A stretch of 64,000 nt of DNA. It comes from Paludibacter sp. GTDB lineage: Bacteria; Bacteroidota; Bacteroidia; Bacteroidales; Paludibacteraceae. The stretch spans positions 62,001 through 126,000 of the forward strand of contig JAQTUE010000008.1 of NCBI GenBank assembly GCA_028710415.1, given 5' to 3'. A program made the translations under genes and the position numbers. The notes under the pieces were generated by a model that saw nothing but the letters and a program-made list of their open reading frames with translations, ran no database searches and had not been told where the DNA came from. Below are positions 51,831-61,712 of the stretch, piece after piece; position 1 is the first letter of the stretch, and each line of letters starts with the position of its first letter.

Positions 51831-53786
51831 TTATTTTCTGACAAACACAATCTTTTCATTGCCTTTATTGATAATTTCATTGAAATAGTATTTGAGTTTC
51901 GTGTATTCAGCTATTTCGTATTCGGGTAACTTGAAATAGTAGATCATCGATACATTGACTTTAGTATCGTTTACCGAAGCAGAATACTCCAGTTCGAACT
52001 GATCATTCCTAATCTTATCATTAGCAGGCAGGAATTCGACCCGAAAGCCTTCAGGGATATTAACCTCAGCAAAGTAGGTTGTTTTTTTAGGATAGATCAT
52101 GTCGACCGGATAATTACGTGTAGGCTGTTTGAGCGGATTCTCAGTGATTGCCTCCCGCAGGAATGGTGAAACATAGATCTTATCATTTACCTTTTCAGGA
52201 CGATCCGTTATACTATATTTCAAAATATAAGGTTCTTTGATGTTGGTTTGATTTTTCACCACAATGGACGAATCGACTAATGCATAGCCTTTATCAAGGA
52301 TATGTTTTTTAATGGTATGGGTATTTTCACCAAAGTCATTCCGATAATCCAACGCAATGTATTCTGTTGAATAAGATTGAATAGATGTATTCTGTGTTGA
52401 ATCAGTCAGTGCAATCGAAAAAGTCTTTTTAATACCTGAAGGCACAAGCGATTGAAGTCCCACCCACTCCACTTTATCTTTCTGAATAACCAGGCCTTTA
52501 TCATTGATACATTTTTCAGGAATCCTGTTGTTGGCAGCCAAGGAAATAGTAGCATCGGTTAGTATTTTCTTTCCATCTACTTCAGCTAAAAGCACCACAT
52601 AATTAAAGAAATGACTGAATGGATAATCATATTTAATTTTTCCGTTTTTACGGGTACTGATAATAACCGGGAAAGCTTTAATTCCGGCTGCATTGAGCAA
52701 TCCTATGGTAAAAAGATTAATATCCGCATCATTCCCCAGCTTATCTTTCAAAAATGTTTTTACACTTTTGGATGCCATTTTTCCATTCATTTCATTCCAC
52801 TTATAATTTGCCTTTACATAATTTAATATAGAATCAAATTTTTGTTGTGAAGGTAGTAGCGACAAATTTTTCAAATCAAATATCTTAGATGCTGATCCTT
52901 CTGCTTTCCGGGAATATCCTCCAAAGTCTTTGTCTTTCATCATATTTTTTATCATTTCCGGCCAGGTTGTAAACACATTATGGGAAGTCCCATCAGTATT
53001 TGTCACTTTCGATAATTGGAAATTTAATTTTATGATATAGTCCTCGGAAGAAGCAATATATTCTTCTTCTTTAAATGCCGGTACATCATTCATAGCAGTC
53101 TCGTAGATCATATCCTGGTACTTGACACGTCCAAACCGGCTTTCAAGACCCTGATCAACATAAGACTTTTGGTAATCAAATTTAGTGGCCCCCTGTAACA
53201 ACCAGGTATATTGATAAAAAGGGATCATTTTGGTAACATATTTACTGTAAATCACCGGAATCTTCCATTGGAATTCCCAATCACGGAGGTTAAAAAAGAA
53301 TTGAGACCTGACTTTATAACGATATTCAATCACAGAACCTTCTTTTACATTCGGCATAGCAAACTTTTTCTGATTCCAATATTCATTTAACTTCTCATCA
53401 TGACAACTTTTTAAATCGAGGTTCGTGCGTGTAAAGATGCCATCTGTCAGGTTATAGGTACAAGCTTCAATATCGAATACTTCCTCATAGGTATCTCCCT
53501 GGAGATAATACGGTATTTCGATACTGGCCCATTTAATACCTGCTTCTTTAAAAACTTTCAATCGGGTGGTACGTTCATATATCAGATTGAAATTGTCGTT
53601 AGTTTGTTGAAAATAAGAGCTTCCTATATCAGAGATCACAACTGCTTCGGCGGTCTTATCTTTGGGATAAAAGGTCATACTCATATCATCTTTACCCACT
53701 TTACCATAGTCATGATTAAAACTTTGAGACCATAAAATAGATTGATAGGCAAAAAGCATTATTACAAAAAAAGAGAATTGTTTCAT
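51831..53786 (-). CDS. DUF3857/transglutaminase-like exported protein lacking the catalytic cysteine
   Basis: 651 residues with a signal peptide (MKQFSFFVIMLFAYQSILWS). Residues ~55-210 are DUF3857 and ~290-410 a transglutaminase-like fold. Where active enzymes have GxC at the start of the core helix, this protein reads GNDADINLFTIGLLNAAGI, so the nucleophilic Cys is absent; SHFFNYVVLLAEVDGKKI keeps the His-like strand region and LTDAT the Asp. It is therefore probably a non-catalytic binding protein in the periplasm. It lies 2 nt downstream of a paralogue that keeps the full triad, so the two are co-transcribed. Confidence 0.85.
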   Translation of the reverse strand: MKQFSFFVIMLFAYQSILWSQSFNHDYGKVGKDDMSMTFYPKDKTAEAVVISDIGSSYFQQTNDNFNLIYERTTRLKVFKEAGIKWASIEIPYYLQGDTYEEVFDIEACTYNLTDGIFTRTNLDLKSCHDEKLNEYWNQKKFAMPNVKEGSVIEYRYKVRSQFFFNLRDWEFQWKIPVIYSKYVTKMIPFYQYTWLLQGATKFDYQKSYVDQGLESRFGRVKYQDMIYETAMNDVPAFKEEEYIASSEDYIIKLNFQLSKVTNTDGTSHNVFTTWPEMIKNMMKDKDFGGYSRKAEGSASKIFDLKNLSLLPSQQKFDSILNYVKANYKWNEMNGKMASKSVKTFLKDKLGNDADINLFTIGLLNAAGIKAFPVIISTRKNGKIKYDYPFSHFFNYVVLLAEVDGKKILTDATISLAANNRIPEKCINDKGLVIQKDKVEWVGLQSLVPSGIKKTFSIALTDSTQNTSIQSYSTEYIALDYRNDFGENTHTIKKHILDKGYALVDSSIVVKNQTNIKEPYILKYSITDRPEKVNDKIYVSPFLREAITENPLKQPTRNYPVDMIYPKKTTYFAEVNIPEGFRVEFLPANDKIRNDQFELEYSASVNDTKVNVSMIYYFKLPEYEIAEYTKLKYYFNEIINKGNEKIVFVRK

Positions 53787-53788
53787 GA

Positions 53789-55660
53789 TCAGTCTTGTTT
53801 TTTTGTTACTATATAGGAACTATTTTCAAAATCATAAACTTGTTTTACAAATTTGTAAAAATCAGCGTACTCTTTAAGTGTATATTCACCAGCATTCAAT
53901 ACAAAGCTTTTAATGACATGAATATTATCATCTTTTTTAAGAAAACTGATATCATACTTACCATATTTTGAATAGAGAGTCTGATTTATTGGCATGCTGC
54001 TCAATTGATATCCGTCGGGCATTTTATAATGAATGGTATCTGTTTTATAAATTGGATAATCCAGTTGAATCGGATATTTTCGGTTTTTAGGGGCTTTGAT
54101 AGCAGGAATTGAAAAAGGGATTAAAGGTATTAACAGCTCGTTTCCATATTTTTTAAAGAGTTTATCAGCTTTGGCTGAATAATCAAGGGTTACAAAAGCT
54201 GAGTCGCGGTGTGCCGGGATCAAATTGAAATCAATCATTTCAAATCCTGATTCAATAAGATATTTTCGAATAATCTGTGATTTTTTGGAGTCACTGACTG
54301 AACGGGTTAATCCCGAAAGACTTTCAAAGGATTCGCCTCTGGATATCGTATGAAAATTGGCAATCAAATCATTTCCAACATTTGAATTTACCCGGATTGT
54401 CCTTGAGTCAAGCACCTGTTCTTTTGATAGCCCAGGTGTCCGTATAAAATGGCTGTTATCTTTTTCAATTAAAAAAGCAATCCGATTCTGGGTAAATGTG
54501 CCTAAATAGTTAAACGGGCCATCACTGGTACAATCCAGCCAGAATGTATCTTTCGGAAGAGGCACACAGAGAAAAACATGATTGAATTGCATGGAAGGAA
54601 AATTCTGATCAATCTTTTTAATCCTGTCGCCGGCATGAATGTTGGTGTAAATTGAAGGAATTCCAACACAGCTTAATACTGCTTTAAAATAATTCGTCAG
54701 AGCTTTGCAATCACCGTATTTATTATTGGCAACATAACTCGCCGGATAAGGTTTCATACCACCTGTTTCAATTGAGATATTGATATAGCGTGTGACGTCC
54801 TGCAAGTAATGATAGAGGACTTTAATTTTATCTATGTCATCTTTTATCCCCTCAACCAGTGAATGAATATGTTGCTTTTCTGCCTCGGGCAAATCATTTA
54901 ATCCGGCAAGCAGGTTGAATTCCCAATTGCCATAAGTTTTCCATGAACTAAACGATCCTTCCTGCTCAAATTTAAATATCCCCGGAACAATAAGGACTTC
55001 GGGTATGAATTCATGTTTATCCGGAGCCAGTATTTCCGTTTCGAACTGATGGGTATAGGAAGAATTCCAGGTATATTTTTTCCTTGTTTCAACTGTATCT
55101 ACCCTCATGCTATCTACCAGATGCGCACTATATGAAAATTTGTAATCAATTGGAACATCAAGTGTCAATGTAGCATTCACGGTAGGAACATCCTTAAAAA
55201 GACAAGGCGACCAGTGATCGAGGAATAAAAACGATTCTTCCTGTAACTGGTATGAATAACAAATGGTATACGGATAGACATTGTGAATCAGGGTAAATTC
55301 TTTAACAAAGTTATCATCATAAAAAGAATCATCGGACAATGAACTTCGTTCCTTGATATCTCCGGTTTTTAACTTCTTGATAATGATCCCGTTTTTGTCT
55401 TTTATAGTTGCCTCAATCTTTGAAACTTTACTCATCTTTGAATATGGAATGTTGATTTCAGCATATTCTTCGCCTTGCCTGTTATTAATCTGCAATTCGT
55501 AACTACGGGAAATATAAAGTTTATTGTTTTTAAGTACCAGGTCGGTTTGTTGGTTTACAAATACCGCATCCGAAATATCGGCTGACACAGAAATAAAATT
55601 TAAGCAAAAAAATACGATCCAACCTGCTTTTAATCTCCGAAAATTCGTTTCAAAATTCAT
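53789..55660 (-). CDS. DUF3857/transglutaminase-like exported protein with intact catalytic triad
   Basis: 623 residues from the ATG at 55660, which begins a signal peptide-like segment (MNFETNFRRLKAGWIVFFCL); the frame also opens at 55705. DUF3857 covers ~45-195. The transglutaminase core has NNKYGDCKALTNYFKAVL (catalytic Cys), QFNHVFLCVP (His) and FWLDCTSDG (Asp). Such proteins are widespread in Bacteroidota and are thought to act on periplasmic peptides or proteins; the substrate is unknown. It is the upstream member of a two-gene unit with a catalytically broken partner. Confidence 0.87.
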   Translation of the reverse strand: MNFETNFRRLKAGWIVFFCLNFISVSADISDAVFVNQQTDLVLKNNKLYISRSYELQINNRQGEEYAEINIPYSKMSKVSKIEATIKDKNGIIIKKLKTGDIKERSSLSDDSFYDDNFVKEFTLIHNVYPYTICYSYQLQEESFLFLDHWSPCLFKDVPTVNATLTLDVPIDYKFSYSAHLVDSMRVDTVETRKKYTWNSSYTHQFETEILAPDKHEFIPEVLIVPGIFKFEQEGSFSSWKTYGNWEFNLLAGLNDLPEAEKQHIHSLVEGIKDDIDKIKVLYHYLQDVTRYINISIETGGMKPYPASYVANNKYGDCKALTNYFKAVLSCVGIPSIYTNIHAGDRIKKIDQNFPSMQFNHVFLCVPLPKDTFWLDCTSDGPFNYLGTFTQNRIAFLIEKDNSHFIRTPGLSKEQVLDSRTIRVNSNVGNDLIANFHTISRGESFESLSGLTRSVSDSKKSQIIRKYLIESGFEMIDFNLIPAHRDSAFVTLDYSAKADKLFKKYGNELLIPLIPFSIPAIKAPKNRKYPIQLDYPIYKTDTIHYKMPDGYQLSSMPINQTLYSKYGKYDISFLKKDDNIHVIKSFVLNAGEYTLKEYADFYKFVKQVYDFENSSYIVTKKQD

Positions 55661-56163
55661 TGTAACTTGTATGGGAATTTTATTTTTATAAATCGATAAT
55701 AGCATTAAATGTCTTTGAACTATTCAATTAACATGAAAATAAACCAATTAACCAATTTAAAGGAAAAGCCTGTGTTTATTTTATAATGCAAAACTATATA
55801 AAAGTGTTGATTTAACAAATTAAATGACTCTTTATTTTAAATAAATTCAAGTATTAAATCATCCACGGGATTTAATAGGGTTGCCCCCACCTGTTGATAG
55901 GTGCTAAAGAAAAATAAAGCATCGGAAAAATGAATAATTATTCATTTGTTTTAATAAAACAAGCAACCTGTTAAATTAATCATCCAGAATTCATTGCACA
56001 AAGCAGTCGAATGTGAGCAATTTGCTAATTAAAAGGAATAATATGAAACAAATTGCAACATTATATACATAAAATTGCATTTAACTATGTAATGAAGCAT
56101 CAAAAAATCATTACTTTTGTAGTACCGAATTTTCAATCGGAAATCTACAATGCATTTTTTAAT
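55661..56163. other. Divergent intergenic region with promoter for the GlsB-like gene
   Basis: About 500 AT-rich bases. CACCT-GTTGAT-AGGTG (about 55889-55905) forms a small hairpin. The TACTTTTG box at 56112-56119 lies inside the upstream extension of the next reading frame and argues that this extension is not translated. Confidence 0.45.
56112..56119 (+). promoter_or_regulatory. TAnnTTTG -7 box of GlsB-like gene
   Basis: TACTTTTG 44 nt before the ATG at 56164. It decides the start of that gene in favour of the downstream ATG. Confidence 0.6.
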
Positions 56164-57225
56164 ATGAAACCAATCATTTCACCCGTTGACAGGGAAATTC
56201 TAAAAAGGGAACTTTCAGAAGACAAGTTTCTCCGTCCGACAAATAAAGCGCACAACGAAATATATGTCATAACGGCGCATAATGCACCCAATGTTATGCG
56301 TGAGATAGGCCGGTTGCGTGAGATATCTTTTCGTTCGGGTGGTGGTGGAACAGGAGAAGAATTAGATACCGACGAATATGACTATATGGAAAAACCTTAC
56401 AATCAACTGATTGTATGGGATCCTTTAGCTGAAGAAATTATAGGTGGATACCGGTATTTACCCGGTATAGATGTGGATTTTGATGAAGATGGCCAGCCAA
56501 AGTTTGTAATGGCACACTTATTTACCTTTACCGAAAAATTCATTCAGGATTTTATTCCCTACACCATTGAATTGGGAAGGGCTTTTGTACAACCGGATTA
56601 TCAGACGTCTAAAATGGGTACAAAAAGCCTGTTTGCCCTGGATAATTTATGGGATGGATTAGGTGCTTTAATGCTTACTGTCAAAAACGCCCGCTATTTC
56701 ATTGGGAAAGTTACCATTTATGAACATTATCCGCTCATAGCCAGGGAATTGATTTACGAATACATGCATCGTTACTTCCCGGATCCTGATGGAATGATTA
56801 GTCCAAAAAATCCGATACACGTAAGTGATAAAACCAACCAGCTGGCTAAAGAACTTTTTGTTCATAATGATTCAGCTGCCGATTACAAAGCTCTCCAGAA
56901 AGCAATCCGTGTAGAAGGCGAAACAATTCCCTCCATGTTCAGTGCTTATATCGGCCTGACACATACCATGCGTTTCTTTGGTTCTATATACGACCCTGAT
57001 TTTGGTTCAGTTTATGAAACAGGGATTATGATCACAATGAGTGACTTACTTGAAGTGAAACGTAAACGCTATATAGAGCCTTACGTAGAATACTTAAAGA
57101 TCGTGATTGAGGAACGTAAGATTGCTAAAAAGGCAGCCAGGGAAAAGAAGTTAGCTGAAAAGATAGCTAAGAAACAGAATAAAACAGAACGGAAGAGTAA
57201 ACGTAAAAAAGATCAGGCAATCTAA
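56164..57225 (+). CDS. glsB: GNAT-family glycine N-acyltransferase (GlsB-like)
   Basis: 353 residues from the ATG at 56164 (MKPIISPVDREILKREL), chosen over 56053 because a promoter box lies between them and because relatives begin here. The sequence EIYVITAHNAPNVMREIGRL, REISFRSGGGGTGEELD and QLIVWDPLAEEIIGGYRY matches the Bacteroidota acyltransferase GlsB, which N-acylates glycine in the synthesis of glycine lipids. The partner GlsA (O-acyltransferase), which is next door in Bacteroides, is not adjacent. The C-terminal ~40 residues are a Lys/Arg-rich tail (KKAAREKKLAEKIAKKQNK). The gene converges on recN with a shared hairpin. Confidence 0.8.
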   Translation: MKPIISPVDREILKRELSEDKFLRPTNKAHNEIYVITAHNAPNVMREIGRLREISFRSGGGGTGEELDTDEYDYMEKPYNQLIVWDPLAEEIIGGYRYLPGIDVDFDEDGQPKFVMAHLFTFTEKFIQDFIPYTIELGRAFVQPDYQTSKMGTKSLFALDNLWDGLGALMLTVKNARYFIGKVTIYEHYPLIARELIYEYMHRYFPDPDGMISPKNPIHVSDKTNQLAKELFVHNDSAADYKALQKAIRVEGETIPSMFSAYIGLTHTMRFFGSIYDPDFGSVYETGIMITMSDLLEVKRKRYIEPYVEYLKIVIEERKIAKKAAREKKLAEKIAKKQNKTERKSKRKKDQAI

Positions 57226-57238
57226 AATTCGCCTGATC
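57211..57238 (-). terminator. Hairpin terminator shared by glsB-like gene and recN
   Basis: GATCAGGC (57211-57218) pairs with GCCTGATC (57231-57238), with AAT/ATT inside. On the minus strand it is followed by TTTTTT, so it ends recN; the left arm overlaps the last codons of the plus-strand gene. Confidence 0.75.
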
Positions 57239-57283
57239 CTAATAAATTAAACAGATCTTTTTCCATTAACTTTCAGAAGATAT

Positions 57284-58945
57284 TTATCCATTTGCCAGTA
57301 ACTCCCTGGCATTCAACAAGGCAGCATCAGTCACATTCTTACCACTCAACATTTGAGCAAGTTCATCTAACCGCTCATCGGTAGTTAAACGCTGGATATG
57401 AGTTTGGGTTTGCTGTCCGCTTTCGTCTTTGTAAACCCGGTAATGCTGCGCCCCTTTTGCTGCTATCTGTGGCAAATGCGTAATAGTAATAACCTGCATA
57501 TCGGAACTCATAACCTGCATGATTTCACCCATCCGGTTTGCAATTTCTCCTGATACACCGGTATCTATTTCATCAAATATTATAGTTGGCAAATCTGCTT
57601 TATGGGCTACCAATGACTTGATAGATAACATCAACCGGGATACCTCACCTCCGGAAGCAATCAAGGTTACCGGTTGTACAGGACGATTCTTGTTGGCAGA
57701 GAACAGGAATTGCACTTCATCATTCCCGTTTTCAGTAAAATCAATATCTGTGGAAACTACAACCTGGAATTGAATGTTAGGCATACCCAGCTTGGTTAAT
57801 TGCTCCACAAGATACTTTTCAATAGGTTTGCAGGCTTTTGTTCTGCTGTCTGACAAATTGACCGCATCTTTCTTCAACTGTCCAAAACAAGCCTCTAATT
57901 GAACTTTTAAGGCATTCAATTCTTCATCATACGAATCAATACGTTGCAATTGTTTATTAAAACTCTCACGCAGTTCGATTAATTCAGCTACAGAAGTTAC
58001 CTTATACTTTTTTTGAAGGGTAAAAAGTTCACTGAGCCTGTTTTCAACCCATTCCAAACGGGTATGGTTAAATTCCACCCTTTCCTCGAAGGAACGCATT
58101 TCTGCTGAAATGTCTTTTAATTCGATGAGTGTAGATTGTAATCGTTCATACCAGTTATTTCCATCAGGGATGAAATTTTTAATGTGGGAAAGGGCAGAAA
58201 TGGTTTCTTTCAGCAATGGCAGGGAAGCATGGTCTTCTTCTAAAAGCTGTTGCGATTTTACCAATTCCGATTTTATCTCTTCGGCATGGCTTAATGTTTC
58301 CTGTTCAATCTCAAGATCCTTTTGTTCATTCTCCAGCAAATTTGCATCTGCCAGTTGTTGATATTGGAACTGGATATAATCTAAATCGGATGATTGTTTC
58401 TCGGCTGTTTTTTGCAATTGTTTAAGTTCAGACTGCAGGTTCCGCCAGAGTAAATATGTTTGTTTATAAGCTGATAATAGCGGTGTATTTTGAGCAATGG
58501 TATCTACTACATCCAACTGATATCCGACATTGGAAAGCAATAAATTCTCATGTTGCGAATGAATGTCTATCAAACGGAGGCTAAGGTCGCGTACTACATT
58601 CAATCCTACCGGAGTATCATTGATAAAGGCCCTTGATTTTCCCGAATTGGTAAGTTCCCGTCGGATTATACAGAATTTACCCTGGTTATCCAGGTCATTT
58701 TGTTCAAAGAAACTGTTTAGATGGGTATAAGAAGAAATATCAAATTCTGCTTCTATGATACATTTATCAGCATCAATCTTGATAGATTTTGTATCGGCAC
58801 GTTGACCTAATATAAGTGACAAGGCCCCTAATATTATTGATTTCCCTGCCCCCGTTTCACCGGTAATAACCGATAATCCGGATTCAAAGTCGATACTTAA
58901 TTCAGTGATTAAGGCATAATTTGAGATATGTAACGATTTCAGCAT
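57284..58945 (-). CDS. recN: DNA repair protein RecN
   Basis: 553 residues, an SMC-like ATPase acting early in double-strand break repair. Walker A is ITGETGAGKSIILGAL (about 28-43), the signature region has LIASGGEVSRLMLSIKSL and Walker B has TIIFDEIDTGVSGEIANRMG (about 455-475), then ITHLPQIAAKG. The centre (about 150-380) is a long coiled coil. It is the last gene of a minus-strand block porD-recN that begins with coaBC, a gene order common in Bacteroidales. Confidence 0.96.
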   Translation of the reverse strand: MLKSLHISNYALITELSIDFESGLSVITGETGAGKSIILGALSLILGQRADTKSIKIDADKCIIEAEFDISSYTHLNSFFEQNDLDNQGKFCIIRRELTNSGKSRAFINDTPVGLNVVRDLSLRLIDIHSQHENLLLSNVGYQLDVVDTIAQNTPLLSAYKQTYLLWRNLQSELKQLQKTAEKQSSDLDYIQFQYQQLADANLLENEQKDLEIEQETLSHAEEIKSELVKSQQLLEEDHASLPLLKETISALSHIKNFIPDGNNWYERLQSTLIELKDISAEMRSFEERVEFNHTRLEWVENRLSELFTLQKKYKVTSVAELIELRESFNKQLQRIDSYDEELNALKVQLEACFGQLKKDAVNLSDSRTKACKPIEKYLVEQLTKLGMPNIQFQVVVSTDIDFTENGNDEVQFLFSANKNRPVQPVTLIASGGEVSRLMLSIKSLVAHKADLPTIIFDEIDTGVSGEIANRMGEIMQVMSSDMQVITITHLPQIAAKGAQHYRVYKDESGQQTQTHIQRLTTDERLDELAQMLSGKNVTDAALLNARELLANG

Positions 58946-59034
58946 AAATTATTGTTTTTGAATAATACGTGTTTTATCACAAACACGTTGTAAAAAACTG
59001 CAACCAAACTTTTTTGAGGAATTACCGGAATAAA

Positions 59035-59928
59035 TTAAGGCTTCAGAATCTTTTCATACCGCGAACTCTGGGTAGGGTTTACGTCGGTTAATACCTGGAC
59101 AGCATCTGTTTTCTCCTGGGTGGTTGCCTTTGAAAAGATATTGATAATTTCATCGTTTTTGGCATCAAGGAATGATGATATTACAATGGCAGAAGGAGTT
59201 GCACGATTTGTTTCCCTGAGTATGGGCAACCCTTCAGCAATACGTGCCCTTGCATTGGTTGAGTTAGTAGACATTTCATCCAAACCCAACCGATGATATT
59301 CATAAAAATAGTTCCGGTATTTCTTAAATGCTTCATCCAACAGATTATTAACCAAAGCATACCGGTTCTTAGTACTTTCAAAAGCCTTCCATCCTGCCAG
59401 GTCGGCTCCCTGTGCAGAATTCACAATGCTTTCAGCTGCCTGAAAACAAGAAGTTCCACCCAACCTGGAATAAGAATCCAGATCATAACCAATAATTATA
59501 TAGGCATAATAAGCCAGAACAGCCGTCAGGTTGGAAGTAATCGTATTCTGATTCATTTCAAGCTGGTCAAACTCTTTGTAGTTAAAAGTAAAATTTATGT
59601 CCTTGAAGTTAAACAAAGTACTGTAGTAGGTTGAATTATAAATGGGACGGCGTGATTGGATCTGGATTTCAGAAGTAAAGGCATCGCCATCTACTTTCTT
59701 GACAATAATATTGAGTGTGCACTCAATTCGCTCTTCATTCGAGAATGTCAATTCTGTCCATCTCCGATTATTCATAAATTCCGTTACGGACTTGGTGAGG
59801 GTATTGAAAACAGATTTATTTGTTCCTTGTATCTGATCGGAATTGATTTGTACCGTACAATTTAATTCCTGTGCATGAAGAAATCCTGCAAAAAGCAAGA
59901 AATTCAGAATTAAGAGCCAATGTTTCAT
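59035..59928 (-). CDS. porD: Type IX secretion system protein PorD (DUF4835)
   Basis: 297 residues with a signal peptide (MKHWLLILNFLLFAGFLHAQ). The mature sequence (ELNCTVQINSDQIQGTNKSV, FNTLTKSVTEFMNNRRW, and later DLDSYSRLGGT) is that of DUF4835, the PorD family of the type IX secretion/gliding apparatus found in Bacteroidota. Its place between coaBC and recN is typical. PorD is reported as needed for secretion in Porphyromonas, but its exact role is unclear. The other Por genes are not in the window. Confidence 0.9.
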   Translation of the reverse strand: MKHWLLILNFLLFAGFLHAQELNCTVQINSDQIQGTNKSVFNTLTKSVTEFMNNRRWTELTFSNEERIECTLNIIVKKVDGDAFTSEIQIQSRRPIYNSTYYSTLFNFKDINFTFNYKEFDQLEMNQNTITSNLTAVLAYYAYIIIGYDLDSYSRLGGTSCFQAAESIVNSAQGADLAGWKAFESTKNRYALVNNLLDEAFKKYRNYFYEYHRLGLDEMSTNSTNARARIAEGLPILRETNRATPSAIVISSFLDAKNDEIINIFSKATTQEKTDAVQVLTDVNPTQSSRYEKILKP

Positions 59929-59956
59929 ATTGTTTTCAATTAAAAGTTATCTACTC

Positions 59957-61156
59957 TCAGAGTTCAATAAGTTTGATGATTTCATCAATTATATCTTCAG
60001 CAACATCGTGTTTACTTTTTAATGCAAAATCAGTCTTTGAACCGGAACGGTGAAGGATACTGATTTTATTGGTATCATAACCAAATCCTGCTTGCTTGTC
60101 CTGAAGTGAATTAAGCACAATAAAATCAAAGTTCTTTCTTTCCATCTTGCCTATTGCATTCGCTTCCTCATTGTTCGTTTCCAGGGCAAAGCCTACTAAA
60201 AACTGAGAATCTGTTTTCATTTCCCCAACAGAAGCCGCAATATCTTGTGTTGGAACCAATTCCAATATCAGATTATCGGTTTCACGTTTCAATTTTGTTT
60301 GTGCCTCCTCAATAGGTGTAAAGTCTGCCACGGCAGCACATAGTATTGCACCATCCATACCATAGAAACGATTCATCACTTCACCATACATTTCTTTAGC
60401 CGATTCAACATCCACCCGTTCAATATTGGGATGGATCGTTTTCAATTGCACAGGTCCTGCTATCAGGCATACATCTGCTCCTTGCTTGGCACAGACTTCT
60501 GCCAGGGCAAATCCCATCTTCCCGGTCGAATAGTTTCCTACAAAACGTACAGGATCAATCTTTTCGTATGTCGGACCGGCAGTAATAAGTATTTTTTTTC
60601 CATTTAAGGGTTTATCAGTAAAATAATCATCAAGGTAACGAACAATCTTTTCAGGTTCTTCCATGCGACCTTTACCTTCCAGGCCACTGGCAAGTTCGCC
60701 GAATGAAGGTTCAACAATCAGGTTTCCGATCGACTTAAGGGTTTCCAGGTTTCTTTGCATGGCAGGATGAGCAAACATATCCAGGTCCATGGCAGGTGCA
60801 ATTATGACCGGACACTTTGCCGACAGGTAAGTGGTAAGCAATAGATTATCAGCGATACCGCTTGCCATTTGCCCTATGGTATTAGCTGTAGCAGGTGCAA
60901 TCAAATAAGCATCAGCCCATAAACCTAAATCCACATGGCTGTTCCAGTCCCCATTGGTAGGGTCAAAAAAATCAACCAGGACAGGACTTTTTGCTAAAGT
61001 GGCCAACGTCAACGGTGTAATAAATTCCTTTGCCAATGTTGTCATTATTACCTTTACTTCAACACCTTCCTTTACCAAAAGCCGGATTAGTTGTGCTGAT
61101 TTATAGGCAGCGATACTTCCTGTAACTCCTAAAATTATTTTTTTACCCTGTAACAT
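59957..61156 (-). CDS. coaBC: Bifunctional phosphopantothenoylcysteine decarboxylase/phosphopantothenate-cysteine ligase
   Basis: 399 residues. The N-terminal half is the FMN-dependent CoaC decarboxylase (ILGVTGSIAAYKSAQLIRLL, PATANTIGQMASGIADNLL, APAMDLDMF), the C-terminal half is the CoaB ligase (ILITAGPTYEKIDPVRFVGN, AAVADFTP, and KKDFDFIV-like NSL). It performs two steps of coenzyme A synthesis. Upstream is a TAnnTTTG box on the minus strand (61258-61265), so it starts its own transcript, which continues into porD and recN. Confidence 0.96.
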   Translation of the reverse strand: MLQGKKIILGVTGSIAAYKSAQLIRLLVKEGVEVKVIMTTLAKEFITPLTLATLAKSPVLVDFFDPTNGDWNSHVDLGLWADAYLIAPATANTIGQMASGIADNLLLTTYLSAKCPVIIAPAMDLDMFAHPAMQRNLETLKSIGNLIVEPSFGELASGLEGKGRMEEPEKIVRYLDDYFTDKPLNGKKILITAGPTYEKIDPVRFVGNYSTGKMGFALAEVCAKQGADVCLIAGPVQLKTIHPNIERVDVESAKEMYGEVMNRFYGMDGAILCAAVADFTPIEEAQTKLKRETDNLILELVPTQDIAASVGEMKTDSQFLVGFALETNNEEANAIGKMERKNFDFIVLNSLQDKQAGFGYDTNKISILHRSGSKTDFALKSKHDVAEDIIDEIIKLIEL

Positions 61157-61257
61157 AAACTGATGAATTTACATTTGTTATACTGATAGATCCTTCAAAG
61201 CGTATATCCTTTTCAAACAGAGATTATTTTCCAATCCCCGTTCATTCAATCTATCCG

Positions 61258-61265
61258 CAAAAATA
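61258..61265 (-). promoter_or_regulatory. TAnnTTTG -7 box of coaBC
   Basis: On the minus strand the bases read TATTTTTG, about 100 nt before the coaBC start. Confidence 0.55.
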
Positions 61266-61291
61266 CAAAAATGAATTGAACTTAGTGCAAA

Positions 61292-61343
61292 CAAAAAAAG
61301 ATAAAAGAACATTGTGTTAAAAATAGCACCATGTTCTTTTATC
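61292..61343 (-). terminator. Terminator after rpoZ (minus strand)
   Basis: GATAAAAGAACAT (61300-61312) pairs perfectly with ATGTTCTTTTATC (61331-61343); on the minus strand it is followed by CTTTTTTTG. Confidence 0.8.
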
Positions 61344-61370
61344 TAAACGTAAATAAGAAATTGAAACAGA

Positions 61371-61700
61371 CTATTTCAATTTATCTTTAATCGGATTACG
61401 ATAATACACTTTGTCTTCCAGAAACTCTTGTGTAGCTATTAATACTGCTTTAGGCAATTTTTCGTAATAACGTGAAATTTCGATTTGTTCCCTGTTTTCA
61501 AAAACTTCTTCGATATTTTCATTAAACGAAGCAAATTCAAGCAACTTCTTATCAAGTTCTGCTTTGATTTCAACACTAATTTGATTGGCACGTTTACCAA
61601 TTACCTTCACTGTTTCGTATACGTTACCGATTTCTTCACTCATTGAGTTCATATCACGGGAAATCGTATTCAAAGGAGCATTTACTTTTTTATAGTCCAT
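61371..61700 (-). CDS. rpoZ: DNA-directed RNA polymerase omega subunit (Rpb6-like, Bacteroidota type)
   Basis: 109 residues with the Bacteroidota form of omega: VIGKRANQISVEIKAELDKK in the core, and EISRYYEKLPKAVLIATQEF at the end. The subunit helps assemble and stabilise RNA polymerase. The N-terminal ~35 residues differ from the proteobacterial protein. It follows bamD after 12 nt on the same strand and ends in a strong terminator. Confidence 0.85.
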   Translation of the reverse strand: MDYKKVNAPLNTISRDMNSMSEEIGNVYETVKVIGKRANQISVEIKAELDKKLLEFASFNENIEEVFENREQIEISRYYEKLPKAVLIATQEFLEDKVYYRNPIKDKLK

Positions 61701-61712
61701 AATGCAATTATT

